A DNA stretch of 14,994 bases, from assembly GCA_019307165.1 (NCBI GenBank), contig JAFDKD010000053.1:1-14994 (forward strand). Direction: 5' to 3'. Positions 7,726-14,382 of this stretch are shown here, one piece after another (position 1 is the stretch's first letter; each line of letters starts with the position of its first letter). Source of the stretch: Deltaproteobacteria bacterium (GTDB lineage Bacteria; Desulfobacterota; DSM-4660; Desulfatiglandales; Desulfatiglandaceae). A program made the position numbers and the translations under genes. The notes under the pieces were generated by a model that was not told the DNA's origin, searched no databases, and worked only from the letters and a program-made list of their open reading frames with translations.

Positions 7726-9376
7726 GTGGGGGTTCTCCCGGGGATGCCCGATAATAACACATCCGCACCTTGAGCGGCTCCAGGGAACGCATCCGAAACG
7801 CCGCTTTCCAGGCGCCCGCGGAGGCCTCCTCACTGGCGAATCGCACCCAGGTCCTGCGGGAATAGAAGGTCTTGAAATCGCCCATACGCCTGTGCCGGAC
7901 GCCTAGGCCTTCCGCGACCTGCTCAAAACCTCCGGCTTCCCTTTCCATCATAAAAACAATTCCGTCGAAGCGTTTGACCTGAAATGCATCCTTCAGCGTC
8001 TCCGGCCAAAGTTGGATCACGCTCCGCTTCAGACGCACGGAGAGCATGGAGGGCTGGGTGGTTTTATAGACCGCCGTGGGGAAATTTCCTGCGATATCAC
8101 CGATATCGGACGGCATGTAACCAATCCCTAATGATGGATACAAACCGCCCATAAGGCAAGTAAATAATGCCGCCGCAAAGGCGGCTGTCGCCTCTACCCG
8201 TTTTCCTGTAAATGCGAGCCGGATCATGATGGCGGCTATCAAAAGGGACAACCAACCGAAAACAGGACTTATCCTAAACCATAGGGCGAAACAGGCCGCG
8301 GCCGCCGCGGCAACGCCGAACAGCATGGCGGTGATGCGGACGATTCGCCCCTTCCAGGGCCCCTGCGCCCTCTCCAGCCATTCGGCGCACAACACGCAGA
8401 CGCACGGGACAAGGGGGACCATGTACCGGGCAAAAGATCGGAAGAAAAAAAAGGGCGCCACGCCGACGAAACACCACAAAGCGAGCCACAGTGCCCTGTT
8501 GCCCATGCCGCGCCCCCTGTTTCGGAAGACGCCCGTCATGGCGGCCACGGTCACGATGCTCCATGGAAAAACCAGGCCCAAGGCCCCGCCGAGGGCTGAA
8601 AAAGGAGAACCGATGAAAATCCGGCCGAACCGTTCCGCGCCCATTTCCCTGCCCACGGTTCCCAGAAATTCGGGCCACATACGGGCCATGGTCAGTGGCC
8701 AGGGCAAGCAGATAAGCAAAAAGAGACCCGCCGCCGCCAGGAGTTGAGGCCAGTGCTTCAGGGCAAAACGCCATTTTCCGAAGACCCACAGGGCCGTAAG
8801 CGCTGCCGTGACAAAAAAGAGCAGTCCTATGGGCCCCTTGACCATAGTCGAAAGTCCGAGGGAAAAAGCAGACGTCAAAATCCACACCCAGCGGCCGGTC
8901 TCTCCCCATCGAAGGGCAAAATAAACGGCAAAGCAAACAAGCGTGGCCATGGGAAGATCGAGCATGGCCCTCCTCCCCTCAACGGCCACGGCGATGGTGG
9001 ACAAGGTGATGAGGGCCGCCAGCAGACCGGAGCGGCCGAAGAGACGGCGGGAAAAGAGCGCGGTGCACAAGGCCAGGCCGGCCCCGGCCAGAACGCCCCA
9101 GATCCTCGCACCGGCAAGTCCGATACCGAACGCCTTGTAGTTGGTCAGGATTCCCCAGTAAAGCAGCGGCGGTTTTTTAAGCCGGGGCTCCCCGTTCACA
9201 TAAGGCGTCAGCCGACTGTCCCGCTCCAGCATCTCCATGGGGGTGCGCAGGGACAACCAGTACTCGTCCTTGCCCGTGATGCTCGTCTCCGACCATATGC
9301 TGGGCAACAGGATCAGAATGCCCAGAAAAAAAACGAGCACCGGCACGTAAGCCTTATTTTTTTTGAGACCATTCAT
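7718..9376 (-). CDS. ArnT-like GT-C glycosyltransferase (lipid A glycosylation type)
   Basis: The 552-residue polytopic protein has the ArnT/PMT layout. After the first helix (about 11-27) comes the periplasmic catalytic motif GKDEYWL (Asp37, Glu38). The PYVNGEPRLKKPPLLYWG block (58-75) closely mirrors the PYxNGxPxxEKPPLLYW signature of ArnT. ARIWGVLAG and EGRRAMLDLPMAT follow, with about eleven more helices and a soluble C-terminal domain. ArnT moves an amino sugar from undecaprenyl phosphate to lipid A in the periplasm; Francisella FlmK uses related chemistry. The polyprenyl-phosphate sugar synthase downstream on the same strand could supply the donor. The start was placed at 9376, just before the first helix, to match family length; in-frame starts at 9457 (ATG) and 9478 (GTG) are possible. 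The sugar is unknown. Confidence 0.8.
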   Translation of the reverse strand: MNGLKKNKAYVPVLVFFLGILILLPSIWSETSITGKDEYWLSLRTPMEMLERDSRLTPYVNGEPRLKKPPLLYWGILTNYKAFGIGLAGARIWGVLAGAGLALCTALFSRRLFGRSGLLAALITLSTIAVAVEGRRAMLDLPMATLVCFAVYFALRWGETGRWVWILTSAFSLGLSTMVKGPIGLLFFVTAALTALWVFGKWRFALKHWPQLLAAAGLFLLICLPWPLTMARMWPEFLGTVGREMGAERFGRIFIGSPFSALGGALGLVFPWSIVTVAAMTGVFRNRGRGMGNRALWLALWCFVGVAPFFFFRSFARYMVPLVPCVCVLCAEWLERAQGPWKGRIVRITAMLFGVAAAAAACFALWFRISPVFGWLSLLIAAIMIRLAFTGKRVEATAAFAAALFTCLMGGLYPSLGIGYMPSDIGDIAGNFPTAVYKTTQPSMLSVRLKRSVIQLWPETLKDAFQVKRFDGIVFMMEREAGGFEQVAEGLGVRHRRMGDFKTFYSRRTWVRFASEEASAGAWKAAFRMRSLEPLKVRMCYYRASPGEPPHE

Positions 9377-9551
9377 CCTGTCAGTCCGTTCCCCGCCCGA
9401 CACCGTTGCAACGGAAGGAGAAGCATCTGATAATATTCGTCGCACAGCAAGATCCATGAATCCTGTGCCATACGGCACGTCAAATTTCCGCCGATATCTT
9501 ACGCTGCATCATGGGTTACGGTCAACCGGTTGCGGGCTGACTTCGTCAGCG

Positions 9552-9621
9552 GTTCGTTGTCTGTTGTCAGTTGTGTGTTGTTTCTGGTGCCTCGTTCTTC
9601 GTTCTTGGTTCTTTGTGCAGG
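9552..9621 (+). repeat. Heptamer array, ten GTxxxxx units
   Basis: Ten consecutive 7-nt units each begin with GT. They drift from GTTCGTT, GTCTGTT, GTCAGTT, GTGTGTT and GTTTCTG to GTTCTTC, GTTCTTG and GTTCTTT, ending with GTGCAGG. The period is exact although the unit sequence changes. Confidence 0.8.
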
Positions 9622-9663
9622 TTAAATCGCTGAATGCCGCAAACGAATTGCATGCGGGGCTTT

Positions 9664-9775
9664 GAGCTTTCAGCTGTGAGCTATCAGCTGCTTTCGGGCT
9701 GCGGGTTGCGGGTTGCGCATTTCGAGTTGCGTGTTGTTGCCGGTCTCCTTCTACCTCCAACCTTCTACCTTTCCC
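9664..9775 (+). repeat. Mixed heptamer array, 16 units in one phase
   Basis: Sixteen 7-nt units run without a slip. Four alternate GAGCTNT and CAGCTGY (9664-9691), then come TTTCGGG, CTGCGGG, TTGCGGG, TTGCGCA, TTTCGAG, TTGCGTG and TTGTTGC (9692-9740). CGGTCTC leads into CTTCTAC, CTCCAAC, CTTCTAC and CTTTCCC (9741-9775). At least three unrelated unit families share the same phase. The TTGCGGG part is the reverse complement of the family at 6134-6217. Confidence 0.8.
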
Positions 9776-9803
9776 GTGCGACAGGCTTACCAACCACGAT
9801 AAT

Positions 9804-9831
9804 TGTCGCGGTTAAAACCGTTCCTACAGGG
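9804..9831 (-). repeat. REP-like palindromic element, copy 2
   Basis: Read on the minus strand this matches the element at 6063-6090 in 27 of 28 positions, with GTAGGAAC in place of GTAGGAGC. It is oriented oppositely, so the two copies face each other across the ArnT-like and sialidase-like genes. Confidence 0.7.
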
Positions 9832-9848
9832 GATACCTTCATCATTCA

Positions 9849-9876
9849 ATATTCCTTGTTCGATATTCGATATTCT
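9849..9876 (+). repeat. GATATTC-type heptamer array
   Basis: The units ATATTCC, TTGTTCG, ATATTCG and ATATTCT follow one another in a 7-nt phase. The 20 bases 9849-9868 recur exactly, inverted, at 14276-14295. Confidence 0.8.
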
Positions 9877-9910
9877 CCGTCAAAGTCGCCTTCCACCTCT
9901 CACCTATGAC

Positions 9911-9939
9911 TTGATGCGGCAATGTATTTCCTGTAGTCT
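9911..9939 (+). promoter_or_regulatory. Weak sigma-70-type promoter candidate for rapZ
   Basis: TTGATG (9911-9916) and TAGTCT (9934-9939) are 17 bases apart and lie about 40 bases before the rapZ start. They match four of six -35 bases and three of six -10 bases, so this is only a candidate. Confidence 0.22.
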
Positions 9940-9980
9940 GCCATGGTTTCCATTTTTTCCGTCCCATCGGGTGACAGCGC

Positions 9981-10847
9981 ATGGATGACTTCAATATCGT
10001 CATTATTACGGGACTTTCCGGGGCCGGCAGACGAACCGCACTCAAGGCCCTCGAAGACGCGGGCCATTTCTGCGTGGACAACCTCCCCGTTTCCCTCTTA
10101 CCCCGGTTTCTCGAACTGCACGCGGACGAGGCCGCCCGCTCGCGAAAACTGGGGCTCGGGATGGATTTGCGGGACGGGGATTTTCTTCCTGGATTCGAAT
10201 CGGCCGTCCAACAGCTGCGGTCCGACGGGTTTGCAGTTGACGTCCTTTTTCTCGACGCCTCGGAAGCGGCACTGCTGAAACGATACAGCCAGACACGCCG
10301 CCAGCACCCCCTGCGCATGGGAAACGGCCTGATCGAGAGCATCCGGGCGGAAAACGGCTATCTGAAGCCCATTCGACGCTTTGCCGATAATATCATCGAC
10401 ACATCCGACTTAACCGTACACCAGCTCCGGCACCTCATTATCCGGCACGCCCGGAAGGGACTCCGGACGGAGCGGATGCGGATCGCCGTGGTCGCATTCG
10501 GGTTCAAGTATGGCGTCCCTCTGGAGGCGGACCTTCTCGTGGATGTGAGGTTTATGCCCAACCCCTATTTCGTCCCGGACCTGAAACAGCTGGATGGAAA
10601 GGATGAACGGGTCGAAGCCTATATTTTTCAGTCGCTTGAGGCGTGCCGTTTCCTTGAGAAGTACATTTCTCTGCTGGACTATCTGATCCCCTTGTACGAG
10701 AATGAAGGCAAATCCTACCTGACCGTCGCCTTCGGGTGCACCGGTGGAAGACACCGCTCCGTGACGGTGGCCGAAAAGATGGCCTCCCATCTCAAAGAAC
10801 GGGGCTGCGACGTGTCCGTGGTCCATCGGGACATTGAACTGGATTAA
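9981..10847 (+). CDS. rapZ: RapZ (RNase adapter / YvcJ family) with altered Walker A
   Basis: The 288-residue protein matches RapZ throughout: ALEDAGHFCVDNLPVSLLP (23-41), a Walker B-like VDVLFLDAS, and the C-terminal FGFKYGVPLEADLLVDVRFMPNP and FGCTGGRHRSVTVAE blocks. In enterobacteria RapZ senses glucosamine-6-phosphate and guides RNase E to the sRNA GlmZ; in other phyla it binds nucleotides and its target is less clear. The P-loop is unusual. Where the family has GxSGxGKS, this reads GLSGAGRRT (11-19), with the lysine and the following serine/threonine both replaced by arginine (codons AGA CGA). Phosphate binding and hydrolysis are therefore doubtful, while the C-terminal RNA/metabolite-binding half looks intact. 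GGGTGA lies six bases before the ATG. A GlmU-like gene and glmM follow, consistent with amino-sugar control. Confidence 0.9.
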   Translation: MDDFNIVIITGLSGAGRRTALKALEDAGHFCVDNLPVSLLPRFLELHADEAARSRKLGLGMDLRDGDFLPGFESAVQQLRSDGFAVDVLFLDASEAALLKRYSQTRRQHPLRMGNGLIESIRAENGYLKPIRRFADNIIDTSDLTVHQLRHLIIRHARKGLRTERMRIAVVAFGFKYGVPLEADLLVDVRFMPNPYFVPDLKQLDGKDERVEAYIFQSLEACRFLEKYISLLDYLIPLYENEGKSYLTVAFGCTGGRHRSVTVAEKMASHLKERGCDVSVVHRDIELD

Positions 10848-10890
10848 TAGGTCGGCGCGCACGCCAACCGACACGGAGAGGCCGGATACC

Positions 10891-12162
10891 ATGCCGTCTG
10901 ATGCATCCCCCCTGATCGATCGATTACTGGCAAAAGGCGTTCACATCCCCGTCCCATACAGCGTCGAGATCGGGCCTGACATAGACCTTGACAGGATCTC
11001 GGGAGAGGATGTCACCATTCATGCCGGGTGCAGGATCTCCGGCGGAAAAACACTGATCATGCCGGGCGTTTCCCTGGGCGCCGAGGCCCCGGCAACCGTT
11101 CACGACTGCCAGTTGGGAAGAGGCGTCAGCCTGAAAGGCGGATTTTTCGCCGATACCTGTTTTCTTGATGGCGCAGCCATGGGCTCGGGCGCCCACGTGC
11201 GGGAGGCCTGCCTGCTTGAGGAAAAGGCCCGCGGCGCCCACACGGTAGGGTTGAAGCATACGATCCTTCTCCCGTTCGTCAAGCTGGGCAGCCTTATCAA
11301 CTTCTGCGACTGCCTCATGGCGGGAGGGACAGACGAAAAGAATCATAGCGAGGTGGGCAGTTCCTACATTCATTTTAATTTCACGCCCAACCAGGACAAG
11401 GCCACGGCCGCCCTTATCGGCGACGTGCCCGGGGTCGTCATGCTCGATCAGCCCCCCATCGTTCTGGGAGGTCAGGGGGGGCTGGCGGGGCCTGTTCGCA
11501 TCAATTACGGGGTGGTGGTCGCGGCCGGCGCCATTGTCCGAAAGGACCTGCTGAAGGGAAACATCATACTGCTCGGCTCGCCCGCCCTGAGCAGGAAGCT
11601 GCCCTTTCACCGCGGCCTGTACACCCAGCTGCGGCGGATTATCGACCTGAATTTCGTTTACCTTGCCAATATCCTGGCGTTGCGCCGGTGGTACCTGGAT
11701 GTCCGCTCTCGTTTCGCAGGACCCAACCCCATGGGGGCCGAGTTGTTGAAGGGAGCGGTAGACAAGCTGGATCGGGCCGTTTCCGAGCGCTTGAAGCGTC
11801 TGGGGCAGGTGGCCGAACGCATGCCCCGTTCCATGGAACTTCTCCGGGAAATCAGTTCGGGCCCGTCCCTTGATAAGGCCGTCGGACGGAAAAAAGAATT
11901 TCAATCAAGGTGGCCTGATATTTCCGCCCACTTCGAGGGCTGCATGGACCGCGTGGGGGACCCGTCGCAGAGAGACCGGTTTTTCTCCATGGTGGAGCGC
12001 GCCATCCTTGAAAACGGCCCCGACTATCTGTCGGCCATACGCGGACTCGATCGCCGACAGTCCGAGGCGGGCACCGCATGGCTCCAGGGCCTGGTGGATG
12101 AGATCACCGGGCAGGCCTGGGAGTTGCTGCCGAGCTTCGCCGAAAAAAGGCCGGGCCCATAG
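10891..12162 (+). CDS. Left-handed beta-helix (hexapeptide) protein, GlmU acyltransferase-like
   Basis: The 423-residue protein has an N-terminal and central hexapeptide-repeat region, with imperfect I/V/L-GxGxx repeats from about residue 25 to 240. It includes the sugar-nucleotide-acyltransferase-like stretch TVGLKHTILLPFVKLGSLIN and the block NHSEVGSSYIHFNFTPNQDKATA. A charged, mostly helical C-terminal third follows. Relatives are often labelled UDP-GlcNAc pyrophosphorylase, but the Rossmann nucleotidyltransferase half with its LAAGxGTRM loop is absent. Only an acyltransferase or binding function is therefore plausible. The start at 10891 is preferred because GGAGAGG lies nine bases upstream; an ATG at 10834 overlaps the rapZ end and lacks one. 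Its position between rapZ and glmM suggests a part in amino-sugar metabolism. Confidence 0.7.
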   Translation: MPSDASPLIDRLLAKGVHIPVPYSVEIGPDIDLDRISGEDVTIHAGCRISGGKTLIMPGVSLGAEAPATVHDCQLGRGVSLKGGFFADTCFLDGAAMGSGAHVREACLLEEKARGAHTVGLKHTILLPFVKLGSLINFCDCLMAGGTDEKNHSEVGSSYIHFNFTPNQDKATAALIGDVPGVVMLDQPPIVLGGQGGLAGPVRINYGVVVAAGAIVRKDLLKGNIILLGSPALSRKLPFHRGLYTQLRRIIDLNFVYLANILALRRWYLDVRSRFAGPNPMGAELLKGAVDKLDRAVSERLKRLGQVAERMPRSMELLREISSGPSLDKAVGRKKEFQSRWPDISAHFEGCMDRVGDPSQRDRFFSMVERAILENGPDYLSAIRGLDRRQSEAGTAWLQGLVDEITGQAWELLPSFAEKRPGP

Positions 12163-12174
12163 GGCCGGTCCTTT
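12148..12174 (+). terminator. Possible intrinsic terminator overlapping the stop codon
   Basis: AGGCCGGGCCC (12148-12158) can pair imperfectly with GGGCCGGTCCT (12162-12172) around a 3-base loop. A-rich sequence precedes it and TTTCGTTCT follows. The stem has a bulge and the U-tract is poor, so termination would be partial at best. Confidence 0.35.
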
Positions 12175-12289
12175 CGTTCTGCACCATAGAACAGCCAAGC
12201 TGGAAGGGCACTGAGACTCCTCCCGCAGATCCCCGCTGCGCCGGTTCCCGCGGGGACCACTGGGGGCAACATGAAAACGTGTTTTCAAA

Positions 12290-12317
12290 CGTCTTTCCCG
12301 TGCAGGCGGGAATCCAG
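12290..12317 (+). repeat. Left palindromic inverted repeat of the GIY-YIG unit
   Basis: The palindrome TTCCCGTGCAGGCGGGAA is preceded by CGTC and followed by TCCAG. It is the inverted partner of 12615-12641, matching it at about 24 of 28 positions. The type resembles the Neisseria dRS3 family and similar palindromes (ATTCCC...GGGAAT). A perfect GAAAAC/GTTTTC hairpin sits directly upstream at 12273-12286. Confidence 0.75.
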
Positions 12318-12323
12318 AGAACC

Positions 12324-12611
12324 TTGAAAGACTTCTATATTTACATCCTGGCCGGCAAAAGAAATGGGACGCTGTACATCGGTGTAACGAATGATCTGAT
12401 TCGACGAGTATATGAACACCGTAACGGACTTGTGAAGGGGTTTGCCAATAAGTATAACGTCCATAGGCTCGTCTACTACGAAAAAGCGGAAGACAGTTAC
12501 AATGCCATTCAAAGAGAAAAGCGGCTTAAAAAATGGAACCGGAAGTGGAAGCTGAGGCTGATCGAGAATTTCAATCCTGAATGGCGGGATTTGTATTTTG
12601 ATTTGATATAA
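12324..12611 (+). CDS. Small GIY-YIG nuclease-domain protein
   Basis: The 95-residue product is a single GIY-YIG domain of the UPF0213/YhbQ type. The paired motif is FYIYILAG...GTLYIGVT, followed by the catalytic arginine region DLIRRVYEHRNG, then LVYYEKAEDSYNAIQREKRLKKW with the probable metal-binding glutamate. The frame also runs upstream to a GTG at 12279, but that extension is simply the translated left repeat (VFPVQAGIQ). The TTG at 12324, where family similarity begins, is therefore chosen. No strong ribosome site is visible. The gene lies between inverted palindromic repeats and splits the rapZ-to-glmM gene order. Such proteins may cleave structured or branched DNA; the biological role is not established. 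Confidence 0.82.
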   Translation: MKDFYIYILAGKRNGTLYIGVTNDLIRRVYEHRNGLVKGFANKYNVHRLVYYEKAEDSYNAIQREKRLKKWNRKWKLRLIENFNPEWRDLYFDLI

Positions 12612-12614
12612 TCA

Positions 12615-12660
12615 CTGGATCCCCGCCTGCGCGGGGATGACCGGGGGGCGCGGGGATGAC
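12615..12660 (-). repeat. Right palindromic inverted repeat of the GIY-YIG unit, with partial second copy
   Basis: CTGGATCCCCGCCTGCGCGG begins the right-hand palindrome (12615-12641), four bases after the GIY-YIG stop. The 13 bases GCGCGGGGATGAC (12629-12641) are repeated at 12648-12660, so the end carries a partial tandem copy. Confidence 0.75.
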
Positions 12661-12774
12661 GGAAAGGGGTTTGAACCTCCGTTTGATTGTACCTTTCAAA
12701 CTCAGGTCCAATTTTTCGAGCGATCGCACCAACATAACAACGTTGTACCGACTGATACACCTGATGCATTCCTC

Positions 12775-12827
12775 CCCGGATCGGTAGATCCCATCCGGGT
12801 CCTCCACCAAAGGTGGTGGTTTTATAT
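12775..12827 (+). promoter_or_regulatory. Two consecutive hairpins in the glmM leader
   Basis: CCCGGAT (12775-12781) pairs perfectly with ATCCGGG (12793-12799). CCACC (12804-12808) pairs with GGTGG (12812-12816) across an AAA loop, followed by TGGTTTTATATAT. The second could act as a weak terminator or attenuator about 25 bases before glmM. Both could equally be the remnant end of a mobile element. No known riboswitch is recognised. Confidence 0.35.
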
Positions 12828-12850
12828 ATGAGTCAGTTTCAGGGATCACC

Positions 12851-14191
12851 ATGACCAAACTTTTTGGAACGGACGGCATCCGGGGCATTGCCGGCCGAGA
12901 ACCCATTACAACTGAAACCGGAAATGCCCTGGGACGGGCCCTGGTCGCCTGGTGCCGCAACCGACGCCATGCGCCCCGCGTGGTCATCGGAAGGGACACC
13001 CGAATCTCCGGCGCGTCGCTGGAAGACGCCGTGGCTGAAGGCATCTGCGCCTCGGGCGGGGCGGCCGCCATGGCCGGTGTCATCCCCACACCGGGGGTGG
13101 CCTACCTGGCAAGAGAACAGAAGGCGGGCGCCGGGGTCGTCATCTCCGCCTCCCACAATCCGCATGACTATAACGGTTTCAAGGTGTTTTCCGGTTCGGG
13201 TTTCAAACTGACAGATGCGGAAGAAGGTGAAATAGAAGGACTGATGCACGCGGGGCCGGCGGTCCGCCCGGGACAGGGAGCCTCGCAACCGGAGAAGCTG
13301 CAACATGCCCGGGATTCATATCTGCAATTCCTCGGCAAAGCCGCGGAGGACGCCGGGTCCTTAAAAGACCTGACGGTGGTCCTGGACTGCGCCAACGGCG
13401 CCGCTTCGGTGGTGGCGCCGCAGCTTTTTGAAAACCTGTGCGGGGCGGTGGATGTCATGTTCGCCGGTCCCGACGGGACAAATATCAACGACGGCTGCGG
13501 ATCTGAACACACCGGGCCCCTGAGCGAGCGCGTTCTGTCCACGGGCGCCCATGCGGGCCTGGCCTTTGACGGAGATGCGGACCGCCTCATTGCCGTGGAT
13601 GAATCGGGCCGGACCTTGACCGGAGATCAGTTGATGGCCATCTGCGCCAGGATGCTCAAGGACAGGGGGGAACTGAAAAACAGCCTCGTGGTCACCACGG
13701 TCATGAGCAATGTGGGACTGCGTTTCGCCCTTCAGGAGATGGACATTTCCCACGTCGCCGCCCCAGTCGGGGATCGCCACGTGATGGAAGAGATGAGGGT
13801 CGGAGGGGCTGTCCTGGGAGGCGAAGCTTCGGGACACACGATTTTTTCCATGCATCACACCACCGGTGACGGACTGCTTACCGCCATACAGCTTCTTGCC
13901 GCGCTCAAATGGTTCGATCGGCCCCTTTCGCAACTCGCCGGGTTCATGACCCTTTTTCCCCAGGCCCTCGTTAACGTGCCCGTTACCCGAAAGCCCCCCC
14001 TGCCGCAAGTGTCCGAACTGGCAGCGGTCGTCGAGGCGGTTGAAGCGGAACTGGGGGACAGGGGAAGGGTGCTGGTGCGCTACTCCGGCACCGAACCGCT
14101 GTGCCGGGTGATGGTGGAAGGGGAAGACGAATCCCGGGTCCGGGAAATGGCAGCCCGTATCGTCCGGACAGTCAAAGAACATTTGGGGTGA
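12851..14191 (+). CDS. glmM: Phosphoglucosamine mutase GlmM
   Basis: GlmM converts glucosamine-6-phosphate to glucosamine-1-phosphate for UDP-GlcNAc, and so for peptidoglycan and lipid A. The 446-residue length is normal. All four family landmarks are present in order: the start LFGTDGIRGIAG, the phosphoserine loop ISASHNPHDYNGFK with catalytic Ser101, the magnesium loop DGDADR (240-245), and the sugar-binding GGEASGH (323-329). The phosphate-binding RYSGTEPLCRVMVEG (410-424) follows near the C-terminus. No defect is seen. AGGGA sits six bases before the ATG. The rapZ gene lies 2 kb upstream on the same strand, separated by the GlmU-like gene and the GIY-YIG unit. Confidence 0.96.
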   Translation: MTKLFGTDGIRGIAGREPITTETGNALGRALVAWCRNRRHAPRVVIGRDTRISGASLEDAVAEGICASGGAAAMAGVIPTPGVAYLAREQKAGAGVVISASHNPHDYNGFKVFSGSGFKLTDAEEGEIEGLMHAGPAVRPGQGASQPEKLQHARDSYLQFLGKAAEDAGSLKDLTVVLDCANGAASVVAPQLFENLCGAVDVMFAGPDGTNINDGCGSEHTGPLSERVLSTGAHAGLAFDGDADRLIAVDESGRTLTGDQLMAICARMLKDRGELKNSLVVTTVMSNVGLRFALQEMDISHVAAPVGDRHVMEEMRVGGAVLGGEASGHTIFSMHHTTGDGLLTAIQLLAALKWFDRPLSQLAGFMTLFPQALVNVPVTRKPPLPQVSELAAVVEAVEAELGDRGRVLVRYSGTEPLCRVMVEGEDESRVREMAARIVRTVKEHLG

Positions 14192-14203
14192 AAGGAAGGT
14201 AGA

Positions 14204-14259
14204 TGATAGATGACAGAGGGCGGAAGACAGAGGGCTGAAGTCGGAGATCGGAAGACGAC
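14204..14259 (+). repeat. Purine-rich heptamer array (xxxxxGA units)
   Basis: Eight 7-nt units occur in a row, seven of them ending in GA: TGATAGA, TGACAGA, GGGCGGA, AGACAGA, GGGCTGA, AGTCGGA and GATCGGA, closed by AGACGAC. Confidence 0.75.
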
Positions 14260-14268
14260 CGCAAAAGA

Positions 14269-14345
14269 GAATGTTGAATATCGAACAAGGAATATCGAAG
14301 GGAAAGGAAATTTAGAATTGAGAAATTAGAATTTAGAATTTGAAA
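14269..14345 (+). repeat. Mixed AT-rich heptamer array, 11 units in one phase
   Basis: GAATGTT, GAATATC, GAACAAG, GAATATC, GAAGGGA and AAGGAAA pass without a phase change into TTTAGAA, TTGAGAA, ATTAGAA, TTTAGAA and TTTGAAA. The 20 bases 14276-14295 are an exact inverted copy of 9849-9868. Confidence 0.8.
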
Positions 14346-14382
14346 AAATGTTGGCAAATCAAATTCAGTTTACATTATTTTT

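Larger units (their letters stand above)
9479..9980. other. Intergenic repeat island 2
   Basis: This roughly 500-base divergent spacer (about 600 if the ArnT-like gene starts at 9376) holds no credible gene. It contains a GTTCTTN/GTCNGTT heptamer array (9552-9621), a 16-unit mixed heptamer array (9664-9775), a REP-like element (9804-9831) and a GATATTC array (9849-9876). Promoters for the ArnT-like gene (leftward) and rapZ (rightward) should lie here, but only a weak candidate for rapZ can be named. Confidence 0.75.

Noticed and set aside
12663..12850. Relic IS200/IS605-type end
   Set aside because: The hairpins resemble such ends, but no TnpA or TnpB sequence can be read on either strand, so the case is too weak.
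12612..12850. glmS-type ribozyme or other amino-sugar riboswitch before glmM
   Set aside because: No conserved ribozyme core is recognisable and the gene is glmM, not glmS; only two simple hairpins are seen.
12571..13089. Minus-strand open frame across the glmM leader
   Set aside because: It is antisense to the start of glmM and includes translated palindromic repeat (HPRAGGDP), which is typical of repeat read-through.
14172..14357. Small minus-strand open frame in repeat island 3
   Set aside because: Its sequence is simply translated heptamer repeats (YSLFDIQHS type), with no conserved start or ribosome site.
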